A DNA stretch of 64,000 bases, taken from G958296245 sp963664035. GTDB taxonomy: Bacteria; Chloroflexota; Dehalococcoidia; Lucifugimonadales; G958296245. Numbering within the stretch: the stretch's first letter is position 1; each line of letters starts with the position of its first letter. Below, in pieces: positions 51,983 through 60,739 of this stretch. Both the position numbers and the translations under genes were made by a program. The notes under the pieces are model-generated. The model saw nothing but the letters and a program-made list of their open reading frames with translations, did not search any database and was not told where the DNA came from. The DNA is taken from the NCBI GenBank assembly GCA_963664035.2, contig OY760867.2, forward strand, positions 930,001-994,000, in the 5' to 3' direction.

Positions 51983-51991
51983 TGCTATAAT
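51983..51991 (+). promoter_or_regulatory. Extended -10 promoter of the MetE-like gene
   Basis: TGC plus consensus TATAAT at 51986-51991, directly after the right-hand target duplication of the nested MITE. Any upstream promoter DNA is now element sequence. Confidence 0.5.
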
Positions 51992-52020
51992 GGCCCGGCT
52001 CCAGTGAGGAGGGCGCTCAT

Positions 52021-53058
52021 ATGACGCGGCAACCCCATAGACTGCTTCCCACCACGGTCATCGGCAGCCACGGCATACCGGGCTGGATGTGGACGGCGCT
52101 CGGCGAGATCGAGAAGGGCAACTACGGCCGGACCGACGCGCGGGAGATGTTCGACGACGCGGTCAACGCCGCGGTCCTCGACCAGCAGCGGGCCGGGGTG
52201 GACATCATCACCGACGGCGAGATGCGCCGGTGGTACTTCGTCCAGGGCTTCTACAAGCGCATGGAGGGGCTGGAGAGCGAGCCCCCGCTGCGCAAGGTAG
52301 GGCTATACGGGTACGACACCCCGCAGCGCTACCGCGCGGCGAAGAAGCTGACCGTGCCGAAGGGGTTGGGCATCGTCGAGGAGTTCGAGTACCTCAAGGA
52401 GCGCGCCGACAGGCCGGTCAAGGTCACCTGCCCGGGGCCGCTCACGCTCACCATCCACATACGCCCCGGCCCGGCCTACAAGACGCGGACCGAGCTGGCG
52501 TGGGCCTTCGCGGAGGTGATCAACTCCGAGCTGAAGGCGCTCGCGGCGGCCGGGGCCGACTTCATACAGCTCGACGAGCCCTCGTTCGCCATAATACCCG
52601 GCGCGATGGGGGACTGGCTGGACCTGTACAACGCGACCGTGGAGGGCGTGGACGCCAAGCTGGCGCTCCACGTCTGCTTCGGCAACCTGACCAGCCGCCC
52701 CAGGGGCAAGCGGAGCTACGGTTGGATGTTCCCCGAGCTGCTCGACGCCAGGGCCGACCAGTTGGTGCTGGAGTTCGCCAACCGGGAGATGAGCGAGAGC
52801 GGCCTGTGGCGGGAGTTCGCCGTCGAAAAGGAGCTGGGCGCGGGCGTGGTGGACATCAAGTCCTTCTACCAGGAGACGCCGGAGGACGTCGCCGAGCGCA
52901 TCCGCGAGCTTCTCCTGTACGTCCCGCCGGAGAAGCTGTACGTCAGCCCCGACTGCGGCTTCTTCCAGCTTCCGCGCTGGCTGACCTACGTGAAGCTGGA
53001 GGCGATGGTCGCCGGGGCCGACATAGTCCGTCGGGAACTGGAAGGCGCCAATGGCTAG
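52021..53058 (+). CDS. MetE C-terminal-like methyltransferase (cobalamin-independent methionine synthase family)
   Basis: 345 residues covering only the catalytic barrel. LLPTTVIGSHGIPGW start, VDIITDGEMRRW, FIQLDEPSFAI, HVCFGN and YVSPDCGFFQLPRW provide the His/Cys zinc ligands and Asp/Glu of MetE-type enzymes. Short forms like this act as corrinoid-protein-dependent methionine synthases or other methyl transferases; the acceptor is unknown. GAGGAGGGCGCTC precedes the ATG. Confidence 0.88.
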   Translation: MTRQPHRLLPTTVIGSHGIPGWMWTALGEIEKGNYGRTDAREMFDDAVNAAVLDQQRAGVDIITDGEMRRWYFVQGFYKRMEGLESEPPLRKVGLYGYDTPQRYRAAKKLTVPKGLGIVEEFEYLKERADRPVKVTCPGPLTLTIHIRPGPAYKTRTELAWAFAEVINSELKALAAAGADFIQLDEPSFAIIPGAMGDWLDLYNATVEGVDAKLALHVCFGNLTSRPRGKRSYGWMFPELLDARADQLVLEFANREMSESGLWREFAVEKELGAGVVDIKSFYQETPEDVAERIRELLLYVPPEKLYVSPDCGFFQLPRWLTYVKLEAMVAGADIVRRELEGANG

Positions 53059-54244
53059 CCGTCCGGTCGTGGACGGTCCGAGGGCCTGCACCGAAGAGGA
53101 CCTGGAGGACGCGCTCGCGCTCATCAACAAGGTCTTCCGCGAGGGCACGGACCAGGACGTCCGCACCGACTACCCGCTGGTCTACCACCCGTCCGCCAGG
53201 CGCCTGCAGCGCATCGTCAGGGTGGACGGCGAGCTCGTCGCGCACGTGCCTGTCGCGCCGAGGGGGGTCATCGCCGGCGGCGATAGCTTTACGGCGGGGC
53301 TGATAAGCGCCACCGTCACGCACCCGGACCACCGCCGCCGCGGCTACGCCACCGCGTGCCTGATGAGCTGCGTAGAGACGATGGACGAGGAGGGCTGGCC
53401 GGTGTCGGTGCTGTGGACGCTGGAGCGCACCTTCCCCTTCTACCAGCAGGCGGGGTACGAGGCCGTCGCGTCGCAGGGTTGGGTCTATGCCTTGGGGCCG
53501 GCGGACTTCGACGCGGTCCAGGGCGGCCGGTTCGGCGTCGTGGAGTACGACGCCGCCGACCCGAGTCACCTCGACGCGATCATGGGGATGCACGAGGCGG
53601 AGCCGCTGCGCATCGCGAGGTCCCGGAGCGACTACGAGGCGTTGTTCAGCCTGCCGAAGGTGTACACCTTCCTAGCCGCGGACGGCGGCGGCATCGTCGG
53701 CTACCTGGCGTACGGCGAGTCGAGCAACAAGCCGGGGCTGATCGAGGCAGGCGGCGCCGTGGAGGCGGTAGAGGCGCTGGCCGCGCACGTCGTCCGCGGC
53801 GCGGGCCGCGGCGTCCAGGCGATAACGCCTCTCACGCGCACGGCCCTGGGCGCGCTCTGCGAGGCGCGGGCGCCTGGGACCAGGCAGCCGGTGGAGAAAG
53901 CCGCGGGCGTCGGCAACCAGATGCACCGCATCAACAGCCTCGAGGGCCTGCTCCGCTCCATCAGGGGCCACCTCGGCGACAGGTCGAAGGGGCAAAGCGG
54001 CATGGTCTCCCTCGCCTGCGCCGACTCCGGGGAGGAGGTCACCCTGAGCTTCGCCGACGGCGTGGCGGAGGTCTCGCCCGGCGCGGCTACGGAGCCTGTC
54101 GCCATGACGCGCCGGGAGATGACGAGGCTCATCTTCGGCAGCCACCCGGCCATAGGGCCGCTGGACGTGGACGGTCGCGGCGCCGCTCTGCTCCGAGCCG
54201 TCTTCCCATACTACTTCCCGATCTGGGAGCTTGACCACTGCTAG
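53051..54244 (+). CDS. GNAT-family acetyltransferase, Eis-like three-domain
   Basis: 397 residues. The GNAT core has ISATVTHPDHRRRGYATACLMSCVE (acetyl-CoA-binding RRxGxA), a central second GNAT-like part, and a C-terminal sterol-carrier-like domain (VSLACADSGEEVTLSFADGVAEVSPG, TRREMTRLIFGSHPA). This is the Eis/Rv-type layout. Overlaps the previous gene by 8 bases. Substrate not predictable. Confidence 0.87.
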   Translation: MASRPVVDGPRACTEEDLEDALALINKVFREGTDQDVRTDYPLVYHPSARRLQRIVRVDGELVAHVPVAPRGVIAGGDSFTAGLISATVTHPDHRRRGYATACLMSCVETMDEEGWPVSVLWTLERTFPFYQQAGYEAVASQGWVYALGPADFDAVQGGRFGVVEYDAADPSHLDAIMGMHEAEPLRIARSRSDYEALFSLPKVYTFLAADGGGIVGYLAYGESSNKPGLIEAGGAVEAVEALAAHVVRGAGRGVQAITPLTRTALGALCEARAPGTRQPVEKAAGVGNQMHRINSLEGLLRSIRGHLGDRSKGQSGMVSLACADSGEEVTLSFADGVAEVSPGAATEPVAMTRREMTRLIFGSHPAIGPLDVDGRGAALLRAVFPYYFPIWELDHC

Positions 54245-54287
54245 AGACTATCTCAGAATCCCTTCCCCGCAACACCCCCCGTCCGTC

Positions 54288-54307
54288 GTTCCCGCGAAAG
54301 CGGGAAC
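54288..54307. repeat. GTTCCCGC-gaaa-GCGGGAAC hairpin repeat
   Basis: Perfect 8-bp arms with a four-base loop. The same family appears at 59811-59830 inside a coding sequence. It lies 44 bases after the GNAT stop. Confidence 0.8.
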
Positions 54308-54353
54308 CCATCCCCTGCGCCCTGGTATGGGCACCACATCGATGGCAGGGGCC

Positions 54354-54384
54354 GGGGAGGGCGGGTTTCAAACCCGCCCCTACG
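54354..54384. repeat. GGTTTCAAACC-family palindromic repeat, variant
   Basis: GGGGAGGGCGGGTTTCAAAC continuing symmetrically into CCCGCCCCTAC. It has stronger arms than the other copies and lies in the 184-base gap between the GNAT and DinB genes. Confidence 0.8.
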
Positions 54385-54428
54385 TCGTGGGGAGGCTAGA
54401 GCCGTTCCCACCAAGGCAGGAGGACAAC

Positions 54429-54893
54429 ATGCAAGATACCCGTGAGACCGACCTATACTGGCACAAGATCAGGGATACCGTCGACGAGCTCGTCGGCTGC
54501 CTCGAAGGGCTCGGCAGCGGCGACCTGGACTGGAGTCCACTCGACGACGCCAACAGCCTCTACGTGCTGGCCACGCACACGATGGGCAACGTGCGGCACA
54601 ACCTCCTGAACGGGCTGTGCGGGCAGCCCGTCAGCCGCGACCGCGACGCCGAGTTCGTCGTGACGGGCGGGTCCGCCGCCGAGATAGAGGCGCGATGGAA
54701 CGAGATCAAGGCCCAGATATCCGGCGCCGTCGAGGGCCTGCCGCCGGGCGAGATGGACCGCGAACGGGACCACGCCCGCTACGGGACCATCAGCGGGCGT
54801 GAGCTATTGCTCCTCGTCGCCACCCACGCCGCCGAGCACTACGGCCAGGCCCAGCTTACGCGCGACCTGCTGAAGGCGCAGAGGCCCGGGTAG
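54429..54893 (+). CDS. DinB-superfamily protein
   Basis: 154 residues forming a four-helix bundle: MQDTRETDLYWHKIRDTVDELVGCL, LYVLATHTMGNVRHNLLNGLCG and LLLLVATHAAEHYGQAQLTRDLL. The three conserved His (ATHTMGN, ATHAAEH) are the metal site of DinB/YfiT-like thiol-dependent enzymes. AGGAGG precedes ATG 54429; the upstream frame runs through repeats. Confidence 0.87.
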   Translation: MQDTRETDLYWHKIRDTVDELVGCLEGLGSGDLDWSPLDDANSLYVLATHTMGNVRHNLLNGLCGQPVSRDRDAEFVVTGGSAAEIEARWNEIKAQISGAVEGLPPGEMDRERDHARYGTISGRELLLLVATHAAEHYGQAQLTRDLLKAQRPG

Positions 54894-54900
54894 CGACGCC

Positions 54901-55749
54901 ATGACGCGAAACAGGCTCACCGTCGGCAAGGTCGAGGTGATCGCCGTCTCCGACGGGAGCATCGAGTTCGCCACCGGCGACTTCTTCCCGGACGTGCCGA
55001 AGGATGCGTGGACGCCCTACCGGGGCCTGCTGGGAGACGGCCATGAGCTCCTGTTCAACCTGGGCTGCTTCGTGCTGCTGTCGGAGGGTAAGACGGTGCT
55101 GGTGGACGCCGGACTCGGCGAGGGCCTGTCCGGGCCCTGGAAGGGGGGCGGAGGCGGCCTGATGGCCGACCTGGAGCGGAACGGCGTCGGCGCCGGCGAC
55201 GTGGACATGGTCGTCTTCACGCACCTCCACCCCGACCACGTGGGTTGGAGCATGACTTACGCCGGCGGCGAGGCCGCGCCCACGTTCCCCAACGCCCGCT
55301 ACTGGGTCCCGAAGGCGGACTGGGCGCTGTTCGAGCGGCGGGACAGGATACGGCGCCTCGACTACTTCAGCGAGCAGGTGCGGCCGCTGGCCGACCTGGG
55401 CCTGATGGAGCTGACGGATGGCGAGACGGCGCTGACCAAGGAGGTCGGCACGCTGCCCACGCCCGGGCACACGCCGGGCCACACGTGCGTCGCCATATCG
55501 TCGGGCAAGCGGAAGGGCATCGTGCTGGGAGACGCCATCCACCACCCCGCGCAGATCGCGGAGCCGGGCTGGACGCCCCGTCCCGACCACAACCCGCGGC
55601 TATCGGCGGAGACGCGCGCCGCGCTGGTGGACCGGCTGGAGGCCGACGGCGCGGTGGGCTTCGGCGGCCACTTCCCCAGCCCCGGCTTCGGCCGGGTGAC
55701 GCGCCAGGACGGGATACGCCGCTGGGAGCCGGTCTTGCCCCCATCCTAA
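54901..55749 (+). CDS. Metallo-beta-lactamase-fold hydrolase
   Basis: 282 residues. The metal-binding HxHxDH is FTHLHPDHVGW (His108, His110, Asp112, His113), followed by TPGHTPGHTCV (third-strand His), VLGDAIHHPAQ (bridging Asp) and FGGHFPSPGFGRV. Generic hydrolase of the quorum-lactonase/glyoxalase II superfamily. Starts 7 bases after the DinB stop. Confidence 0.9.
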   Translation: MTRNRLTVGKVEVIAVSDGSIEFATGDFFPDVPKDAWTPYRGLLGDGHELLFNLGCFVLLSEGKTVLVDAGLGEGLSGPWKGGGGGLMADLERNGVGAGDVDMVVFTHLHPDHVGWSMTYAGGEAAPTFPNARYWVPKADWALFERRDRIRRLDYFSEQVRPLADLGLMELTDGETALTKEVGTLPTPGHTPGHTCVAISSGKRKGIVLGDAIHHPAQIAEPGWTPRPDHNPRLSAETRAALVDRLEADGAVGFGGHFPSPGFGRVTRQDGIRRWEPVLPPS

Positions 55750-55773
55750 CCTTCCCCCGCAGACGGGGGAAGG
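55750..55773. terminator. Hairpin between convergent genes
   Basis: CCTTCCCCCG and CGGGGGAAGG form a 10-bp stem with a four-base loop immediately after the hydrolase stop and before the convergent regulator. No U-tract, so it may be a repeat that also ends transcripts. Confidence 0.5.
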
Positions 55774-55792
55774 GATGTTACGCAAAGGCCGC

Positions 55793-56113
55793 CTACGCCG
55801 TGGCTTCCTGCGACTCCTCGGCGTCCTCGGAGGGCGCGTGGGAGATGGCGTCCAGCAGGTCCTCCACGAGGATCTCCCGCTTCGTGTGGTGACGCAGCGG
55901 CAGGGTAGGATCGACGCTGTAGATGTTGCGGCGACCGACCCGGGTGCGCTCTACGTACCCGGCCTCCTCGAGGTCGGTGATTATCTTGTGTATGGTGCGC
56001 TCGGTGATCCCAACGTGGCTGGCTATCTCCCGAGCGGTATGGCTGGGATTGTGGGATATGTAGCTAAGGACCAGCCCGTGATTGGTGATGAACGTCCACC
56101 GCGGGGTTGTCAT
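55793..56113 (-). CDS. Winged helix-turn-helix transcriptional regulator
   Basis: 106 residues: WTFITNHGLVLSYISHNPSHTAREIASHVGITERTIHKIITDLEEAGYVERTRVGRRNIYSVDP, a MarR/ArsR-type wHTH, with an acidic tail. The likely target is its own or the divergent hydroxyacid dehydrogenase gene, 214 bases away. Confidence 0.85.
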   Translation of the reverse strand: MTTPRWTFITNHGLVLSYISHNPSHTAREIASHVGITERTIHKIITDLEEAGYVERTRVGRRNIYSVDPTLPLRHHTKREILVEDLLDAISHAPSEDAEESQEATA

Positions 56114-56327
56114 TCGTATCTACCTCGCAACCTCTACGGCTGGTGCGCATAGTATCACAGCCGCCGATACGTTCTCAACGCCACGCCTGGACGGTGATTC
56201 GCGTGATGGGGCGATTGGGATGATTGGACAGTGCCCGCCAATGGCGCGGCGGTCCGCGCCGATGGTAAAACGGCGGTATGGCCGATAGAATGGGCTGCCA
56301 ATACCCCTACGTACCGGAGGATCACCA

Positions 56328-57305
56328 ATGGCGAGGCCGCGCGTGTTCGTGTCGAGGCAGATATTCCCGGAGGCGCTGGAGATGATCGCCGAGGCGGCCG
56401 AAGTCGACCTCTGGGAGGACGAGATGCCGCCGCCGCGCGGCGTGCTGCTGGAGAAGGTCAGGGGCGTGGACGGCCTGCTCTGCCTGCTGACGGACAAGGT
56501 CGACGCGGAGCTTATGGACACCGCCGGGCCGCAGCTCAAGGTGGTGAGCCAGATCGCCGTAGGGTTCGACAACATCGACGTGCCGGAGGCGACGAGCCGG
56601 GGCATACCGGTGGGCAACACGCCCGACGTGCTGACGCACACGACCGCCGACGCCACGTGGGCGCTCATGATGGCGGCGGCGAGGCGCGTCACCGAGAGCG
56701 AGCGCGCCGTCCGCGCAGGCCGGTGGCGGACGTGGCACCCGCTCCACTTCCTGGGGCAGGACGTATACGGCGCGACGCTGGGCGTCATAGGCATGGGCAG
56801 GATAGGCATAGAGGTCGCCAAGCGCGCCAGGGGCTTCGAGATGCAGGTGCTCTACAACGACGTCTACCGGCGCGAGGACCTGGAGGCCGAGCTGGGGTAC
56901 AAGTACGTCGACCAGGAGACGCTGCTGGCCGAGTCCGACTACGTGACGCTGCACACCGTGCTGAACGAGAGCACCCACCACCTGGTAGGCGCGGCTGAGC
57001 TGGCGGCGATGAAGCCGACGGCTGTGCTGGTCAACGCCTCGCGCGGCCCCGTCGTGGACCCGAAGGCGCTGTACGACGCGCTGAGCAACGGCGTCATCGG
57101 CGCGGCTGCGCTGGACGTGACCGACCCCGAGCCGATACCCGTGGACGACCCGCTGCTGACGCTGGACAACTGCGTCATCGTGCCGCACATCGCCAGCGCC
57201 AGCGTCAGGACGCGCGGCGAGATGTCACGCATCGCGGCGCAGAACCTGGTCAACGGCCTGAAGGGCGAGCGGCTGCTGACGCCGGTGAACCCGGAGGTGT
57301 ACTGA
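56328..57305 (+). CDS. D-2-hydroxyacid dehydrogenase (glyoxylate reductase-like)
   Basis: 325 residues. NAD site GATLGVIGMGRIGIEVAKRARGF, catalytic Arg in VNASRGPVVDPKALYDAL, Glu in LDVTDPEPIP, His in VIVPHIASASV. The N-terminus MARPRVFVSRQIFPEALEMI is typical of GyaR-like enzymes. CGGAGGATCACC precedes the ATG and a TAGAAT at 56286-56291 is a plausible -10. Confidence 0.92.
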   Translation: MARPRVFVSRQIFPEALEMIAEAAEVDLWEDEMPPPRGVLLEKVRGVDGLLCLLTDKVDAELMDTAGPQLKVVSQIAVGFDNIDVPEATSRGIPVGNTPDVLTHTTADATWALMMAAARRVTESERAVRAGRWRTWHPLHFLGQDVYGATLGVIGMGRIGIEVAKRARGFEMQVLYNDVYRREDLEAELGYKYVDQETLLAESDYVTLHTVLNESTHHLVGAAELAAMKPTAVLVNASRGPVVDPKALYDALSNGVIGAAALDVTDPEPIPVDDPLLTLDNCVIVPHIASASVRTRGEMSRIAAQNLVNGLKGERLLTPVNPEVY

Positions 57306-57330
57306 GGGAGTCTCCCACGGTGTAATAGGC

Positions 57331-58056
57331 ATGTCTTACAAGACTCAGGGCGGGAAGCCGTCCCTAATTAGGTATGTACTCCTACTCGTCGGCGTGTCGC
57401 TACTGCTGGGGTGCCGATCACCAGAAGTTGCCGAGGTGGATCCGCCAGCGACTCCTTCGCCGGAGATCATAGAAGTCTGCAAAGGCTGCTGTGGGCACAT
57501 GGAAAGACTGTGGACGGAGGAGGCCAAGTCCCTTGGCCCACTTCAAGCAGATATCAACGGGTCGGACTTTATAGTCATGGGCGTCCTGACGGCTGCAGCG
57601 CCAGCCGCCATACAGTTTGAATACGACCGCGGCAACTACACGACGGCCATAAGTTTCACCTTGGAGATTGAGGAATCGTTCGGAGGCGACAGGGAAGAAC
57701 ATTGGCTTGACCACAACCCCATCCAGGTCTTGGCGGACTACTGCGACGAGTACCACTGGGAGGACCATCCGACTGCTGAGGCAGCCGTAGCCACGATGCA
57801 GTCCATCATGAAAACCAATCCTCCCGCCCTCGATCTAGGTCAACGACGCGTCTTCCTCCTGAGGGAGTTCAACTTCGGCCTTTACGCCGGTCGCTTGCGC
57901 CCCTTGAAGTGGACCTCTAATCTCACCACAAGCTATCGGATATTCAAGGTGGATGATGCTCAGACCCACTTCCACTACTACAACGACCTGGACAATGTCT
58001 GGGCAGAGGTGAACCTAGACGACTTCCGCGAGATGGCCCAGCAGCAAGAGAAGTAA
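57331..58056 (+). CDS. Hypothetical lipoprotein
   Basis: 241 residues. The hydrophobic segment RYVLLLVGVSLLLGC ends in a lipobox, followed by a Pro/Thr linker and ICKGCC-like cysteines (VCKGCCGHM, residues about 49-57). The remainder is a mixed alpha/beta domain I do not recognise. Lower GC than neighbours. Confidence 0.7.
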   Translation: MSYKTQGGKPSLIRYVLLLVGVSLLLGCRSPEVAEVDPPATPSPEIIEVCKGCCGHMERLWTEEAKSLGPLQADINGSDFIVMGVLTAAAPAAIQFEYDRGNYTTAISFTLEIEESFGGDREEHWLDHNPIQVLADYCDEYHWEDHPTAEAAVATMQSIMKTNPPALDLGQRRVFLLREFNFGLYAGRLRPLKWTSNLTTSYRIFKVDDAQTHFHYYNDLDNVWAEVNLDDFREMAQQQEK

Positions 58057-58104
58057 GAAGTTCTAGCAAGGTATAGCCCGTTGTGGGCAGGGAGGACACG
58101 GAAC

Positions 58105-59675
58105 ATGGCACAGGATGATGGACGACGGCCGAACATTCTCGTGATTACCGACGACCAGCACAACCCGACGTGCTTCGGGTACGCGGGCCATCCGGTGGTG
58201 CGCACGCCGAACATAGACGCGCTGGTGGCGAGCGGCACCAACTTCTCCAGGGCGTACGTGGCCCACCCGCTGTGTACGCCGTCGCGGGCCAGCCTGTTCA
58301 CGGGACTGACGACGCGGGGGCACCGCGTGAGGATGAACGGCATCCAGCTCCGCTCCGACGTGCCCACCTGGCCGGAGGCGCTCAGGCAGCAGGGGTACGC
58401 GACGCACTACTCGGGCAAGCCGCACCTGCGCATCTCCAAGGCATCGAACGGCACGCCCATCGACGAAGTGGACCCGAACGTCTTCTCGGAGGCGCGCGAC
58501 CTGTGGCACGCGGGCCGCATCAGGAAGCTCCCGACGCCCTACTACGGCTTCGAGAACGTCGACTTCGTCAACGGCCACGGCCACGGCTCGTGGGGGCAGT
58601 ACGTGAACTGGCTGAACGAGGAGCACCCGAAGGAGGCCGACCTGTTCCACAACGCGACGCCGCTGGAGCCGCCCAGCCCGGCCGTGAAGTACTACTCCTC
58701 CTCGTACAAGTGGGCGCTGCCGGAGGAGCTGCACCCGATAAGCTGGATAACGGACCGCGCCATAGACTTCCTGGAGGGCCGGGGCCGGGCCAACCTGAAG
58801 GTGGAGAACGGCCCGCAGGAGCCGTTCGTGCTCTGGACGTCGTACCAGGACCCGCACGTGCCGCTGGCGCCCCCGGCGCCTTGGTGCTACAAGTACGACC
58901 CGGCGGACTCGCCGCCGCCGATCTGGCGCGAGGGGGAGTTGGACGACCTGCCGCCCCACGTCAAGAACCTCTACAACAACAAGGGCAAGCGGATCATGCC
59001 GTATCACGCCGAGTGCGCGGCCCACTACTACGGCCTGATCGAGATGATCGACCACAACATCGGGCGGATCATGCAGTCGCTGCGCGACAACGGCCTGGAG
59101 GAGAACACCGTCGTGCTGTTCACGACCGACACGGGGAGGCGCTGGGCGACCACGGCATGTGGGGGAAGGGGCCGTACCATTACGACAGCGTCATCAGGGC
59201 GCCGTTCTTCATCCGGTGGCCGTCGCGCTTCCCACAGGGCCAGACGCACGAGGGCGTTGTGAGCCTGCTCGACTTCGCGCCGACGATACTGGACATCGCG
59301 GGCGTGCCGATCCCGGAGGGCCTGAAGCCGCCGATACCGGTCAGCGACTACGAGCCGGAGCCGTGGCCGGGCCGCAGCCTCGTGCCGATACTGGCCGGGG
59401 AGGAGCAGGGCACTACCGGATCGGCGCTGGTGGAGGACGACCAGGACGGCCTCGGCTTCCGCCTCAGGACGCTGGTCACGCAGCGGTACCGCCTCACGGC
59501 CTACTCGGGGCAGCCCTACGGCGAGCTGTTCGACCTGCAGGAGGACCCGCAGGAGGTCTGGAACCTCTGGGACAACCCCGACTACAGGTCGATACGCGAC
59601 GAGCTCCGCCTGGAGCTGCTGGACAAGATCATGTCCACCGACTACCCCCTGCCCCGCAGGATGGGCGGCTCATGA
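58105..59675 (+). pseudogene. Sulfatase with a single-base frameshift
   Basis: Type I sulfatase of about 523 residues if the frame is restored. The N-terminal part has RRPNILVITDDQHN, LCTPSRASLFTG in which Cys57 of CTPSR would become formylglycine, and YQDPHVPLAPP. At 59130/59131 one C appears lost (GACACGGGG where GACCACGGGG would give the expected TTDHGEALGDHGMW), after which the correct frame continues to 59675. It may be a sequencing error, a recent mutation or programmed shift. GGGAGG precedes ATG 58105. The next gene is its maturase. Confidence 0.85.
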
Positions 59676-60712
59676 GCGCGGGGTCGCCGTGCTGCGCCGC
59701 CAGTCGGGGGAGCGTCGGGGAGGCGCGCCGCCCCGCGGACCCGTTCGCGGTGAGCTTGTCGAACCACGTACCTGCGCGGAACGGCAGCGGCGGCAACGAC
59801 GTGAGCCGTCATTCCCGCGCAGGCGGGAATCCATCTTCGTCCCCTGACAATGGGGGCGGTCATGACGGGATGGCGCTGCTGGGGGGCTCGTTCCTGATGG
59901 GGAACAGCGACGGCTCGCAGTTCCCCGGCGACGGCGAGGGGCCGGTGCGCAAGGTGACGGTCAAGCCGTTCCACGTCGACGAGACGGCGGTGACGAACGG
60001 GATGTTCGCCGCCTTCGTCGAGGACACGGGCTACGTGACCGAGGCCGAGAGGTACGGCTGGTCGTTCGTGTTCAAGCCGTTCGTCTCCGATGAGGTGAAG
60101 CGGACGGTCACGCAGAGCGTCGCCGCCGCGCCTTGGTGGTGGCGCGTGGACGGCGCGGACTGGAGGCGCCCCGAGGGCGGGGGCTCCGGGCTGGACGGGC
60201 GCATGGACCACCCTGTCGTCCACGTCTCGTGGGCGGACGCGGACGCCTACGCGAGGTGGGCCGGCAAGCGGCTGCCGACCGAGGCGGAGTGGGAGCTCGC
60301 GGCGCGCGGCGGGGCCGAGCAGAGGCGCTACCCCTGGGGCGACGTGCTGACGCCGGGCGGCAGGCACATGTGCAACGTGTGGCAGGGCAGTTTTCCCGAG
60401 ACCAACACCCTGCGCGACGGCTACGTGGGGACGGCGCCGGCGCGCTCGTTCGAGCCCAACGGCTACGGGCTGTACAATACGGTCGGCAACGTGTGGGAGT
60501 GGTGCTCCGACTGGTTCAGCCCGGACCACCACGCGCGGGGCAGCCGGAGGGACCCTGCCGGCCCGCGCAGGGGTGAGGCGCGAGTCATGAAGGGCGGCTC
60601 CTACCTGTGCCACGCGTCCTACTGCAACCGGTACAGGCCGGCGGCGCGAAGCTCGGCCACGCCGGACAGCTCGACGGGCCACGTCGGGTTCCGCTGCGCG
60701 AAGGACGCCTGA
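59672..60712 (+). CDS. Formylglycine-generating enzyme (sulfatase maturase)
   Basis: Oxidises the sulfatase active-site Cys to formylglycine. 346 residues. The C-terminus has VMKGGSYLCHASYCNRYRPAARSSATPDSSTGHVGFRCA, in which both active-site Cys of true FGE (SYxCHxSYC) are kept; earlier are DHPVVHVSWADADAYARWAGKRLPTEAEWE and GNVWEWCSDW. ATG 59672 overlaps the sulfatase stop. Residues 1-66 consist largely of two invaded repeats, so the native start may be ATG 59870 (MALLGGSFLMGN). Confidence 0.92.
   Translation: MSAGSPCCAASRGSVGEARRPADPFAVSLSNHVPARNGSGGNDVSRHSRAGGNPSSSPDNGGGHDGMALLGGSFLMGNSDGSQFPGDGEGPVRKVTVKPFHVDETAVTNGMFAAFVEDTGYVTEAERYGWSFVFKPFVSDEVKRTVTQSVAAAPWWWRVDGADWRRPEGGGSGLDGRMDHPVVHVSWADADAYARWAGKRLPTEAEWELAARGGAEQRRYPWGDVLTPGGRHMCNVWQGSFPETNTLRDGYVGTAPARSFEPNGYGLYNTVGNVWEWCSDWFSPDHHARGSRRDPAGPRRGEARVMKGGSYLCHASYCNRYRPAARSSATPDSSTGHVGFRCAKDA
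59742..59768. repeat. GAGCTTGTCGAAC dispersed repeat within the FGE gene
   Basis: The TTCGCGGTGAGCTTGTCGAA segment is translated as FAVSLSNH in the N-terminus of the FGE protein. It has the form of a dispersed intergenic repeat rather than of conserved enzyme sequence. Confidence 0.6.
59811..59830. repeat. ATTCCCGC-gcag-GCGGGAAT hairpin repeat within the FGE gene
   Basis: Perfect palindrome of the same family as 54288-54307, here read in frame as HSRAGGNP. Inserted in the 5' part of the FGE gene without breaking the frame. Confidence 0.85.
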
Positions 60713-60739
60713 GGACGCGGACCGAGGCCATTCAGGGAG

